Positions 14,567-22,526 of a DNA stretch of 64,000 bases are shown in pieces. Every line of letters starts with the position of its first letter. Within the stretch, counting starts at the first letter, position 1. A program made the position numbers and the translations under genes. This DNA is from Streptomyces sp. S.PB5 (GTDB taxonomy: Bacteria; Actinomycetota; Actinomycetes; Streptomycetales; Streptomycetaceae), in contig NZ_JAQMWP010000025.1 of NCBI RefSeq assembly GCF_030403745.1, positions 62,001-126,000 on the forward strand, written 5' to 3'. Under the pieces are notes generated by a model. The model made no database searches. It saw only the letters and a list, made by a program, of their open reading frames with translations, and was not told the origin of the DNA.

Positions 14567-15525
14567 CGGACAGCCTCCTTCGGCTGGGCGGGGACGTCGG
14601 AGGGGCCGGTGAGGGCGAAGAAGACGTCGTCGAGGTCGGGGGTGTGCACGGTCAGCTCGTCGGCCTCGATGCCGGCCAGGTCCAGCCGGTCGAGGATGGC
14701 GCGCAGTTCGCGCTGGCTGCCGTCACTGGCGAGCTGCAGGGCGAGCGCCTCGTCGTCGCGGGTGGCCTCGCGCAGGGCGGAGGCCGCGGACTGATAGGCG
14801 ACGGGGTCGGTGAAGCGCAGGCGGACGTGTCCGCCGGGGATCAGACGCTTCAGTTCCTCCGCGGTGCCCTCGGCGGCGATCTTGCCGTCGTTCAACACCG
14901 CGATACGGTCGGCGAGTTCGTCGGCCTCCTCCAGGTACTGGGTGGTGAGGAACACCGTCACCCCGTCGGAGACCAGCTCGCGGATGATGCCCCACATGTT
15001 GTGGCGTGAGCGCGGGTCGAGCCCGGTGGTCGGCTCGTCGAGGAAGATGATCCGCGGACTGCCGACCAGCGTCATCGCGATGTCCAGCCGCCGCTTCATA
15101 CCGCCCGAGTACGTCGACGCCGGCTTCTTCGCCGCGTCCGTCAGGCCGAAGCGCTCCAGGAGTTCCGTTGCCACCCGGCGCCCCTCGTGCTTGGGCAGGT
15201 GGTGCAGGTCGGCCATCAGGAGCATGTTCTCCTCGCCAGTGATCAGACCGTCGACCGCGGAGAACTGGCCGGTGACCCCGATCGCGCCGCGCACGGACTG
15301 CGGGTCGGCGGCGAGGTGGTGGCCGCCGACGTGGATCTCACCGGAGCCGGGGCCTGCGGAGATGAGCGTGGACAGGATCTGCACGGTGGTGGTCTTGCCG
15401 GCGCCGTTCGGGCCGAGCAGGGAGAAGATCGTGCCCTCCTCGACCCTGAGGTCGATGCCGTCGAGGACGGTCTTGTCGCCGTAGGACTTCCGCAGCCCGT
15501 ACGCCGCGATGGCCAGGTTCTTCAC
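14563..15525 (-). CDS. ABC exporter ATP-binding protein (DrrA-like)
   Basis: 320 residues. Walker A LLGPNGAGKTTT near 36-47, Q-loop region GVTGQFSAVDGLITGEEN, signature STYSGGMKRRLDIAMTL (about 138-154), Walker B IIFLDEPTTGLDPRS and the switch region FLTTQYLEEADELADR. The C-terminal third, ending LDDVFFALTG, is typical of DrrA proteins, in which it helps assembly with DrrB. GTG start is supported by AAGGAG at 6 nt. Second gene of a DUF4097-ATPase-permease operon, an arrangement I recall as common in Streptomyces. Confidence 0.95.
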   Translation of the reverse strand: MKNLAIAAYGLRKSYGDKTVLDGIDLRVEEGTIFSLLGPNGAGKTTTVQILSTLISAGPGSGEIHVGGHHLAADPQSVRGAIGVTGQFSAVDGLITGEENMLLMADLHHLPKHEGRRVATELLERFGLTDAAKKPASTYSGGMKRRLDIAMTLVGSPRIIFLDEPTTGLDPRSRHNMWGIIRELVSDGVTVFLTTQYLEEADELADRIAVLNDGKIAAEGTAEELKRLIPGGHVRLRFTDPVAYQSAASALREATRDDEALALQLASDGSQRELRAILDRLDLAGIEADELTVHTPDLDDVFFALTGPSDVPAQPKEAVR

Positions 15526-15552
15526 GATGTGCTCCTTCTGGAGGCCGTGGGT

Positions 15553-16245
15553 TCAGAGGCTGCGGGCGGTGATGTCGCCGTAGGACGTGGTGGCGTTGAC
15601 GGCCAGTGCGGCCTTCGCACCCTCGCTGTTGTTGAGCGCGTTGCTGACCCGGCCGTAGCCGGTGCCGGCGTCGAGCGTGGCGGAGGTGCCGCGGGCGGCG
15701 GTGACGTTGATGTCGCCGGCCTGGGTGCGCAGGGTGAGCGTGCCGCGGACCGCCTCGGTGACGGTCAGGTCGCCCTTCTGGGTGCTGATCTCGGCGTCGC
15801 CGGTGAGCCGGCCGACCTGGATGTCGCCGCCCTGGAGGGTGAGGCGGGCGCCGGCGGTCTCGTCGAGCTTGATGGGGCCCTGGGCGCTGTCGATGGTGAC
15901 GTCGCCGAGCCGTCCGACGCCCCGGAACTCGGTGCCGGCGGCCTTGGCCTGAACGCTGGAGCCGGCGGGGAGCTGGACGGTGATCTCGACGGAGCCGGAG
16001 GGGCCGAAGAACTGGTTCTTCGCCGGTGCGGCCGTGATCCGCAGAACGCCGTCGCTGAAGTCGACCTCGGTCTCCTCGGCGGCCTTGATGTCGCGGCTCT
16101 TGCCGGGGTTGGCGGGACGGACGTCGACCGCGGTGTCGGTGCGGTCGGCGGCGATGAACTGTACGCGGCCCGCGGGAACGTCGAGGACGGCCGAGACGGG
16201 GGCGGGGGTGTCGAACCGCTGGATCATGCCGGCGGACTTCTGCAT
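15553..16245 (-). CDS. DUF4097-family beta-helix protein
   Basis: 230 residues, almost all short beta-strand repeats of the form GDIxVxxxxGxxxxxT (GRLGDVTIDSAQG, GGDIQVGRLTGDAEIS, AGDINVTAARGTS, TSYGDITARSL). This is the pattern of the DUF4097 putative-adhesin family, often found beside ABC-2 exporters. No signal peptide or membrane segment is visible, so it is probably cytoplasmic. The ATG at 16245 was chosen because GAAGGAG lies 6 nt upstream. The upstream 200 bp carries a cluster of CGTTGC motifs. Molecular function is unknown. Confidence 0.8.
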   Translation of the reverse strand: MQKSAGMIQRFDTPAPVSAVLDVPAGRVQFIAADRTDTAVDVRPANPGKSRDIKAAEETEVDFSDGVLRITAAPAKNQFFGPSGSVEITVQLPAGSSVQAKAAGTEFRGVGRLGDVTIDSAQGPIKLDETAGARLTLQGGDIQVGRLTGDAEISTQKGDLTVTEAVRGTLTLRTQAGDINVTAARGTSATLDAGTGYGRVSNALNNSEGAKAALAVNATTSYGDITARSL

Positions 16246-16449
16246 GGCGGGCTCCTTCGTAGGTGACCGGCGCTTGTTCGCCGCGTCGTTTCCGATGACA
16301 GAAACGCTACGTTGCATTCATGGATCCAGCAACACGCTCGTTGCGCGTGAAGTTAATAATCGCAGCTCAGAGCGTTGAAATCGTTGCAACGACTCTGAAT
16401 TTAACGCAACGAGAGCATCCAGGGGCGTTGCAATGCTTGCAAGTGAACG
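16246..16449. promoter_or_regulatory. Operator-rich region upstream of the DUF4097-ABC operon
   Basis: 204 bp with a markedly AT-richer core (16345-16425). CGTTGC or its complement occurs at 16310-16315, 16339-16344, 16382-16387, 16406-16411 and 16426-16431, including the perfect palindrome CGTTGCAACG at 16382-16391. Near matches are GCAACA at 16329-16334 and CGTTGA at 16373-16378. This looks like multiple binding sites for one repressor or activator. It also separates the operon from the dehydroquinase gene, which ends at 16450 on the same strand. Confidence 0.6.
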
Positions 16450-16914
16450 CTATGCGGCGGCCGGACGGTCCGGTCCGGCCAGGTGCAGGAGGGCCTGGGC
16501 GGCCAGGCGGTAGCCGTAGGCGCCCAGGCCGACCACGACTCCGCTCGCCAGCGGGGCGATCACCGATTCGTGGCGGAACTGCTCACGGGCCCACACATTG
16601 CTGAGGTGCACCTCGATCCACGGCGGGGCGTAGCTGGCGAGGGCGTCGCGCAGGCTCCAGCCGGCGATCATCAGGGCGCCGGGGTTGACGATGGCGCCGA
16701 CGGTGGTGTCGTTGTGCTGATGGACGGCGCGGACGAGGTCGCCCTCCGAGTCGTGCTGGACGGACACCACTTCCCAGCCCCGGACCTTCACCTCTTCGGC
16801 GACCGCCGCCTCGATGTCGGCAAGGGTGTCGGTGCCGTATATCTCCGGCTCACGGCGGCCGAGAATGCCCAGATTGGGACCGTTCAACAGAAGGACGACG
16901 CTCAAGGTGGCCAC
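16450..16914 (-). CDS. rifJ: Type II 3-dehydroquinase, probable aminodehydroquinate dehydratase (RifJ type)
   Basis: About 154 residues. Dehydrates (amino)dehydroquinate to (amino)dehydroshikimate. Characteristic motifs are LLNGPNLGILGRREPEIYG, which holds the catalytic Arg and Tyr, NPGALMIAGWSLRDAL and IEVHLSNVWAREQFR. The start is uncertain: in-frame GTG at 16914 or TTG at 16905 (GGTGG upstream) fit the family length, whereas the frame stays open to 17085. In rifamycin-type loci the AroQ-like RifJ supplies the aminodehydroshikimate step of AHBA synthesis. It is the only AHBA function missing from the 24.9-32.5 kb block, so this copy probably fills it. It diverges from the LuxR-type regulator. 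Confidence 0.88.
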   Translation of the reverse strand: MATLSVVLLLNGPNLGILGRREPEIYGTDTLADIEAAVAEEVKVRGWEVVSVQHDSEGDLVRAVHQHNDTTVGAIVNPGALMIAGWSLRDALASYAPPWIEVHLSNVWAREQFRHESVIAPLASGVVVGLGAYGYRLAAQALLHLAGPDRPAAA

Positions 16915-17137
16915 CTCGGTATTCACATTCAGCCATGAAATCGGACGTCTTCCATGCTGTCGCCGCCCATTGCCGTGCGCCAGCATTCGAGTCGCCGGTT
17001 CAAGTGGAATCCGAGCTGGAAGGCGGCTTGCGTTCCGGTCGAGATCCGCCACAGGCTCCATGGTCCGAAAGCGTCGCCGACGCATCCCCGACCTAACCTG
17101 TCACTCGGACGGCACGGATCCCACGACAGGAGATGTG
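16915..17137. promoter_or_regulatory. Divergent promoter region (dehydroquinase / LuxR-type regulator)
   Basis: About 220 bp of less GC-biased sequence between two divergent genes, with a clear AGGAG site (17128-17132) for the rightward gene. No stop-free frame here looks like a gene, although the dehydroquinase frame remains open through much of it. No specific operator recognised. Confidence 0.35.
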
Positions 17138-18457
17138 ATGCTCGACTCTCCCTTTCGCCTGCGGCCGACCTCCGCTTTTTTCGTCCTGCGCGACTGCCGG
17201 AAAAGTGCCTGTGAATCCGCCCGCCTGTCCGATTCCTCTTTCTCCGCCTGGTCACACGGTGAACTCGAAGAAGGGATTTGCCTCGCGCACGCGGCAGGTC
17301 ACACAGAACTCGAATGCGGCGGAAATTGCAAGGGTTTCGCGAAGATCTGGCACGCGGCCTCCCTGATCGGAATCCGCGAACTGTCCGCCGCGGCCCGGGC
17401 GCTCGCGGACGTGGACCGGCTGCTCGCGACACGGCCCGAGGCCGGTGGCGGCCTGCGGGCGGCCTCGCTGCTGTGCGCGGCGGATCTCGCGTTCGCCCAG
17501 GGGGACACCGACACCGCCGTCGGTCTCGCCCGCAAGGGCGCCGACCGCGCCCGGCGCACCGGCCTGCACGGCTTTCTGCCCGACGCCCACACCCTGCTGG
17601 CGCTGAGCGCCCTTCGGCAGGGCGACATGAGCGAGAGCATGGAACTCGCCAACCAGCTGCGCGACTGGGCGCTGCTCGGCCGGACCGCCCACCGGCCGGG
17701 CCGGTGTGCCTGGGCCGCGGCCCAGCTTCTGGAGCTGCAGGGCGGTACGGCGAGCGCGGCCCAGCTCGTGGTGGGCATCGTCATGGACGACGAGCTGCTC
17801 AGGGAGCTGCTCGCGTCCCAGCCCGCCGCCGCGGCCTGGCTCGTACGGGCCACCCGGAAGCTGGGCGACGACGCGTCGGCCCGGCGGGTCGTCTCGGAGG
17901 CGGCGGAGCTCGCCGGGCGCAATCCCGGGCTGCGTTCCGTGGTGGCGGCGGCGCTGCACGCGGGCGGGCTGCTGGAGCGCGATGCGGAGCGGGTCGCCGC
18001 CGCGGCCGCCGCTCATCCGGACGCCTGGGCCGCGGCGTCCGCCTGGGAGGACGCCGGGAAGCTCTTCGCCGCGCGGGCCGCGGACCGTGAACGGGCGGTC
18101 GAGGCACTGGAGTCGGCGGTGGACGGCTACTCGGATCCCGCGGCCCCGCGCGACGCCCGCCGGGTCGTGAGCAGGCTCCGCTCGCTCGGGGTGCGGCGCA
18201 GCCACTATCCGCAGTACGGGGCTCAGGACGGCGTGCCCACGGGCTCGCTCACCAACACCGAGGCGGCGGTGGCCGAGCTGGTGAGCCAGGGGTTCACCAA
18301 CTCCCAGGTGGGAGAACGGCTGTTCATCTCCGGGCACACCGTGGCCTTCCATCTGAAGAAGATCTTCCGGAAGATGAACGTGGCCTCGCGGGTCGAACTG
18401 ACCAGGGCGTGGAGCCAGTTCTCGAACACGCCGGGCGGGGGCAGCCGGGCCCGCTGA
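17138..18457 (+). CDS. LuxR-type transcriptional regulator without ATPase domain
   Basis: 439 residues. The C-terminal helix-turn-helix (about 372-428) is a clear LuxR/FixJ domain: LTNTEAAVAELVSQGFTNSQ, VGERLFISGHTVAFHLKKIF and RKMNVASRVELTRAW. The middle is Ala-rich, helical and TPR-like, as in the C-terminal half of LAL regulators, but there is no Walker A/P-loop ATPase at the N terminus. The first 65 residues are Cys-rich (CRKSACESARL; ECGGNCKG). The ATG follows AGGAG by 5 nt, and an in-frame GTG one codon earlier is less likely. Ends 9 bp from the convergent PPTase gene. Probable activator of the ansamycin genes, by analogy with LuxR/LAL regulators of such loci. Confidence 0.9.
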   Translation: MLDSPFRLRPTSAFFVLRDCRKSACESARLSDSSFSAWSHGELEEGICLAHAAGHTELECGGNCKGFAKIWHAASLIGIRELSAAARALADVDRLLATRPEAGGGLRAASLLCAADLAFAQGDTDTAVGLARKGADRARRTGLHGFLPDAHTLLALSALRQGDMSESMELANQLRDWALLGRTAHRPGRCAWAAAQLLELQGGTASAAQLVVGIVMDDELLRELLASQPAAAAWLVRATRKLGDDASARRVVSEAAELAGRNPGLRSVVAAALHAGGLLERDAERVAAAAAAHPDAWAAASAWEDAGKLFAARAADRERAVEALESAVDGYSDPAAPRDARRVVSRLRSLGVRRSHYPQYGAQDGVPTGSLTNTEAAVAELVSQGFTNSQVGERLFISGHTVAFHLKKIFRKMNVASRVELTRAWSQFSNTPGGGSRAR

Positions 18458-18466
18458 GCGGCCCCG

Positions 18467-19138
18467 TCAGGTGTGCGGGACGGTCACCGCGGTGGTCACG
18501 AGGCCTCGCCCGACCGCCCAGCGTCCCGCGAAGTGCGTCAGCCGCCGGCCGCCGACGAGCGGCCCCCTGACCAGGGCCGCGGCCCGGAAGCCGCCCCGCG
18601 GCGCCGTTCCCGGGGCGAGGTGGAACTCGATGTCCGCGTCCGCGAAGTCGAGAGGTTCCCCGGTCAGCGAGAACCACGCCTTGTAGACGGACTCCTTGGC
18701 GCTGAACAGCAGTTGGTCCCAGTGCACGGCCGGGTGCCGGGTGGTCAGATAGCCCAGGCGCGCCCGCTCGGAAGGGAGCCGGACGGCGTCCAGGACGTCC
18801 CCCGGGAGCGGGGCGTGGGGTTCGGCGTCGATCCCGACGGCGGCCAGGTCCGTCGTCCGGGCAAGGGCCGCGGCGCGGTAGCCGGAGCAGTGGGTCATGC
18901 TGCCGGTCAGGCCGGGCGGCCAGCGGGGGGCGCCGCGGGGCGAGCTGGGGACGGGGTGCGGGGCGTGGCCGAGGTCCGCCATGGCGCGGCGGGCGCAGGC
19001 CCGTACGGTGGTGAACTCCCGGCGGCGCGTCTCGACCGCGTCGGCCATGAGGGCCTGTTCCTCGGGGTAGAGGGGCACGGCCTCGTCGCCGTAGGTCTCG
19101 GCGACGGCCACGGGGGCGGGGAGCAGGTCCGCGATCAC
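18467..19138 (-). CDS. 4'-phosphopantetheinyl transferase (Sfp/EntD type)
   Basis: 223 residues. Transfers phosphopantetheine from CoA to ACP/PCP serines. Motifs in order: CARRAMADLGH, GSMTHCSGYRAAALAR, the Mg-binding AVGIDAEPHAPL and the catalytic WDQLLFSAKESVYKAWFSLTG. The C-terminal IEFHLAPG and FAGRWAVGRGLVTTAV are typical of EntD-like enzymes. The GTG start overlaps the stop of the upstream metallophosphoesterase gene (GTGA). It could activate carrier proteins of both the PKS and the neighbouring NRPS. This pairing with a phosphoesterase is, from memory, common in Streptomyces core genomes, so the gene may not be cluster-specific. Confidence 0.93.
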   Translation of the reverse strand: MIADLLPAPVAVAETYGDEAVPLYPEEQALMADAVETRRREFTTVRACARRAMADLGHAPHPVPSSPRGAPRWPPGLTGSMTHCSGYRAAALARTTDLAAVGIDAEPHAPLPGDVLDAVRLPSERARLGYLTTRHPAVHWDQLLFSAKESVYKAWFSLTGEPLDFADADIEFHLAPGTAPRGGFRAAALVRGPLVGGRRLTHFAGRWAVGRGLVTTAVTVPHT

Positions 19139-19974
19139 AGGATCCGGCGCGGTATTCCGGGCGGGCCCTGGCGGCGCTGCCATTCGCGGGGGTAGCCCAC
19201 GGAGACCTCCTCGAAGCGGACGCCGTCCTGGTGGGTGGTCCGCGGGATGTGGAGATGGCCGTAGACCATGGCGGCGACGCGGTGTGCGCGATGCCAGTCG
19301 GCGGTCAGCGCGGTGCCGCACCACATGGCGAACTCCGGGTACCAGAGCACCTCCGTGGGGTGCCGGTGGAGGGGGTAGTGGTTGAGGAGGACGACCGGCA
19401 GGTCGGCGGGGAGCTCGGCGAGTCTGCGCTCGGTCTCGGCGACCCGGGCCCGGCACCAGGCCTCGCGGCTCGGGTAGGGGTCGGGATGCAGCAGGGTCTC
19501 GTCGTTGCAGACGACGCCGGTCTCGTGCGCGTAGGCCAGCCCCTCCTCCTTGGTGGCGCAGCCGGAGGGCAGGAACGAGTAGTCGTACAGCAGGAACAGC
19601 GGTGCCACGACCACCGGGCCGTCGGGGCCGGGCCAGACCGGGTAGGGGTCCTCGGGGGTCGTGACGCCGAGTTCGCGGCACAGCTCGACCAGGTGCGCGT
19701 AGCGGGCGGCGCCGCGCAGGGTGACGGGGTCGCTGGGGTGGGTCCACAGTTCGTGGTTGCCGGGGACCCAGACCACCTTGCGGAAGCGGGCGGTGAGGGT
19801 CTTCAGGCACCAGTCGATGTCGGCGACGGTCTCCGCGACGTCGCCGGCCACCAGCAGCCAGTCGTCGTCCGACCGCGGCACGATGCCCTCGACCAGGGCA
19901 CGGTTGTCGGCGTGACTGATGTGCAGGTCGCTGATGGCCAGCAACTGTCCACGGCCGTCGGCCGTCCCGGTCAC
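19135..19974 (-). CDS. Calcineurin-like metallophosphoesterase
   Basis: 279 residues. The five metal-binding motifs are present: ISDLHISHADN, LVAGDVAETV, WVPGNHELWTH, VVLLNHYPLHR and MVYGHLHIPRT. These define a two-metal phosphoesterase, but the substrate is unknown. GTG start is supported by AAGGAG at 6 nt. It overlaps the PPTase gene by 4 bp, so both are co-translated. A link to phosphopantetheine or CoA turnover is tempting given the partner but unproven. The downstream half was checked for frame breaks and none was seen. Confidence 0.9.
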   Translation of the reverse strand: MTGTADGRGQLLAISDLHISHADNRALVEGIVPRSDDDWLLVAGDVAETVADIDWCLKTLTARFRKVVWVPGNHELWTHPSDPVTLRGAARYAHLVELCRELGVTTPEDPYPVWPGPDGPVVVAPLFLLYDYSFLPSGCATKEEGLAYAHETGVVCNDETLLHPDPYPSREAWCRARVAETERRLAELPADLPVVLLNHYPLHRHPTEVLWYPEFAMWCGTALTADWHRAHRVAAMVYGHLHIPRTTHQDGVRFEEVSVGYPREWQRRQGPPGIPRRIL

Positions 19975-20001
19975 CGCTCGCTCCTTCCGGTGCTCGTGCC
20001 G

Positions 20002-21342
20002 TCAGACCGACGCGGCCGGCGGGGAGGCCAGTTCGCGTGACGTCGGGCCGGACAGGCCCAGATCCGCTTCGGCGTGCTCGTCGACGCGGGCCATGGCGAT
20101 GCGCAGGATGGGCGGCGCCATCAGGGAGGTCACGATCGCGACGAGGACGATGATGGTGTACGTCTCGGTGCCGAGCACCCCGAGCTTGAGGCCCACCATG
20201 GCGACGATGACCTCGATCACGCCTCGCGCGTTCATCCCGGCGCCGAGGGCGAGGGCCTCCCAGCGGCCGAGGCCGCTGAGCTTCGCACCGATGTAGGCGC
20301 CGACGAACTTGCCGAGGACCGCGACCGCGAGCACCGCGAGCGCGGTGAGCAGGACGGTGGGCTGGACCAGCGCGGTCAGATCCATCCGGAGGCCGGCCGT
20401 GGCGAAGAAGACCGGGGCGAGGAAGGACAGGACCGTGACGCGCAGCGGGGCGAGCTTCTCCTGGTCCAGTTCACCGCTGGTGGCGATCAGGACACCGCAC
20501 ACGAAGGCGCCGAAGACCGCCTCCAGCTTCAGGGCCTGGGTCCCCGCGGCGCCGAACAGGACGATCAGGGTGGCCACCGCGACGGTGGGCCCGGGCGAGG
20601 CCGCGCGGTTGGCCAGGCGCAGCGCCCACTTGACGAGCGGGCGGCCCACCAGCCAGGCGGTCACCACGACGGCCAGGGGGTACAGGAGCGAGGTGGCTAT
20701 GGTCCCGGTGGTCAGTCCGACGGTCGCCATCGCCGAGACGATGGAGAGCAGGAACCAGCCGACGACGTCGTCGATGACTCCGGCGGCGAGGGTCAGCTGT
20801 CCGACGTCGCGGTGCAGGAGGTTCATGTCCATCAGGGTCTTGGCGATCACCGGGATCGCGGTGACGCACATGGCCACGCCGAGGAAGAGCGCGAAGACGG
20901 TCGGGCTGGTGTCACCCGCCATCAGCGAGTCCGGCAGCAGGTAGCCGACCCCGACGCCGAGGGCCAGGGGCAGCAGCAGACCGGCGAGGCTGACCCGCAG
21001 CGCGGTGTGCCGGCGCCGTTTGACGAGGTCGAACTTGAGCTCCATGCCGGTGATGCCGACGAGGAGGATGACGCCGATCTGCCCCACCGCGTCGAGCAGA
21101 TGCTGCTGGCCGGGGTCCTTCGGCAGCAGCCAGCCGGCGAGGTCGGGCCAGACGTGGCTGAGCAGCGAGGGGCCGACGATGACGCCGGCGAGCAGTTCGC
21201 CGACGATCGCCGGCATCTTGAAGCGTGCGGCCAACTGCCCCAGGGAGACGGCCAGCAGGAGCAGCACCGCCACCTGCAGCAGGAACACCAGCAGGGTGTG
21301 ATGGGCCAGGGTCGGTACCGGCGCGGCACTCAGGTCGGTCAT
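20002..21342 (-). CDS. CPA2-family cation/proton antiporter (Kef/NapA type)
   Basis: 446 residues with about 12-13 hydrophobic helices, beginning TLLVFLLQVAVLLLLAVSLG. Family hallmarks are PAIVGELLAGVIVGPSLL in the second helix region, the double-acid motif in LTLAAGVIDDVVGWFLL (the Asp pair of electrogenic members) and the late LGAGMNARGVIEVIVAMVG segment. It lacks the long C-terminal RCK domain of KefB/C. ATG at 21342 is preferred over GTG at 21351 because GAGGTG then acts as ribosome site. It lies directly after the thioesterase gene, so the two probably form one transcript. Could serve ion homeostasis or product efflux. Confidence 0.9.
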   Translation of the reverse strand: MTDLSAAPVPTLAHHTLLVFLLQVAVLLLLAVSLGQLAARFKMPAIVGELLAGVIVGPSLLSHVWPDLAGWLLPKDPGQQHLLDAVGQIGVILLVGITGMELKFDLVKRRRHTALRVSLAGLLLPLALGVGVGYLLPDSLMAGDTSPTVFALFLGVAMCVTAIPVIAKTLMDMNLLHRDVGQLTLAAGVIDDVVGWFLLSIVSAMATVGLTTGTIATSLLYPLAVVVTAWLVGRPLVKWALRLANRAASPGPTVAVATLIVLFGAAGTQALKLEAVFGAFVCGVLIATSGELDQEKLAPLRVTVLSFLAPVFFATAGLRMDLTALVQPTVLLTALAVLAVAVLGKFVGAYIGAKLSGLGRWEALALGAGMNARGVIEVIVAMVGLKLGVLGTETYTIIVLVAIVTSLMAPPILRIAMARVDEHAEADLGLSGPTSRELASPPAASV

Positions 21343-21352
21343 GTCGGTCACC

Positions 21353-22138
21353 TCAGATCCGGGCTTCGTGTCGGCTGCCGGCGCCCTGTCCGGCCAGCCG
21401 GTCGGCGAGGAGCGCGGTCACGGGCGTGCTCTGGTCGGCGAGGAAGAAGTGGCCGCCGGGGAAGACCTTCACTTCCGTGGGGCCGGTGGTGTGCACGTCC
21501 CAGGCCGCCGCCTCGTCGATCGAGACCCGGGGGTCGTTGTCGCCGGTGAGGACGGTCACCGGGCAGTCGAGACTGCGGCCGGGGGCGAAGCGGTGGGCCA
21601 TGACGGCCTGGTAGTCGGCGCGGATCGGAGGCAGGATCATCTCCCGGATCTCCGGGTCGGCGAGCAGGTCCGCGGGGGTGCCGCTCAGCCGGAGCAGTTC
21701 GACCAGGATCCGCTCGTCCGAGCCCGGGTCCACGCCTTCGCCACGGTCGCAGGAGGGGGCGCGGCGGCCGGACGCGAAGAGGCGTACGGGCGCGGGCAGT
21801 CCGGCGTCCTGCAGGCGCAGGCCGAGCTCGTAGGCGAGGACGGCGCCCATGCTGTGCCCGAACAGGGCCAGCGGGCGGTCGTCGAGATGGCGTATCGCCG
21901 CGAAGATCCGGTCGGCCATCTCGGAGAGGTCGGTGATGTTGGGTTCGTTGCGGCGGTCCTGCCGGCCCGGGTACTGCACCGCCAGCACCTCCACCGCGGG
22001 CGCGAGCGCCTTCGCCAGGGGGAAGTAGAAGCTCGCGGATCCGCCGGCGTGCGGCAGACACACCAGGCGCACCTCACTGTCCGGCGCCGGCTGGTATTGG
22101 CGGACCCATTTTCCGAATTGCTCCGGTACGTGAGGCAC
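21353..22138 (-). CDS. Type II (editing) thioesterase of the ansamycin locus
   Basis: 261 residues. Motifs: RLVCLPHAGGSASFYFPLAK, VQYPGRQDRRNEP, LALFGHSMGAVLAYELGLRL (nucleophile Ser), VLTGDNDPRVS (acid) and FPGGHFFLADQ (His). Compared with the enzymes at 0 and 13 kb it has the PHAGGSAS/YPGRQDR form typical of polyketide-associated members, matching its position in the right-hand locus. It could hydrolyse off-loading mistakes from the PKS, which has no integrated thioesterase. GTG at 22138 was chosen with GGAAGGA about 10 nt upstream; the frame is open further upstream but has poor coding character. Diverges from the ferredoxin gene. Confidence 0.92.
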   Translation of the reverse strand: MPHVPEQFGKWVRQYQPAPDSEVRLVCLPHAGGSASFYFPLAKALAPAVEVLAVQYPGRQDRRNEPNITDLSEMADRIFAAIRHLDDRPLALFGHSMGAVLAYELGLRLQDAGLPAPVRLFASGRRAPSCDRGEGVDPGSDERILVELLRLSGTPADLLADPEIREMILPPIRADYQAVMAHRFAPGRSLDCPVTVLTGDNDPRVSIDEAAAWDVHTTGPTEVKVFPGGHFFLADQSTPVTALLADRLAGQGAGSRHEARI

Positions 22139-22327
22139 GGCCAGAAATTCCTTCCGCCATCGCTGTGCTCTTGTCACAGAGCTCTTCAATTCCTGAACTG
22201 TATTTGACTGGAGGTGACTTGAGTTTCGCTGGGGCGGCGGTGTCGGCGGCGTCCGGGGAGTGCGCCGATTTCCTGCCCGTCGGGCATCATGGGCGGGCCT
22301 GCACTTCCCCCGTAGGAGGCGATCGCC
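22139..22327. promoter_or_regulatory. Divergent promoter region (thioesterase / ferredoxin)
   Basis: 189 bp of lower-GC sequence (notably 22150-22230) between divergent genes, ending in a GGAGG site for the ferredoxin gene. No gene or recognised operator. Confidence 0.35.
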
Positions 22328-22522
22328 GTGAAAGTAGTCGCGGACACCGACCGTTGTGTCGGCGCGGGTCAGTGTGTGCTGATCGCGCCGGAGGTGTTCG
22401 ACCAGGGTGAGGACGACGGCATTGTCGTCGTGCTGGACGCCGAGGCCGAGATCGTACAGCTGCCGGAGGTCCGGGAGGCCGTCGATCTGTGTCCGGCCCG
22501 GGCGCTCTCGCTCGACGGCTGA
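22328..22522 (+). CDS. 3Fe-4S ferredoxin
   Basis: 64 residues, full length for the small actinomycete 3Fe-4S ferredoxins that pass electrons to cytochromes P450. Cluster ligands are C10 and C16 in CVGAGQC, where Ala replaces the fourth ligand of 4Fe-4S proteins, and C55 in DLCPARALSL. Acidic, as expected for a P450 partner. GTG start follows GGAGG by 8 nt. No P450 gene lies within the window, so its partner must be elsewhere, possibly beyond the PKS genes. Convergent with, and 4 bp from, the methyltransferase gene. Confidence 0.93.
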   Translation: MKVVADTDRCVGAGQCVLIAPEVFDQGEDDGIVVVLDAEAEIVQLPEVREAVDLCPARALSLDG

Positions 22523-22526
22523 CCGC

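Noticed and set aside
19139..19810. N-terminal extension of the PPTase into the phosphoesterase gene
   Set aside because: The upstream frame is an Arg/Pro-rich shadow. The GTG at 19138 gives the usual PPTase length and a normal GTGA overlap.
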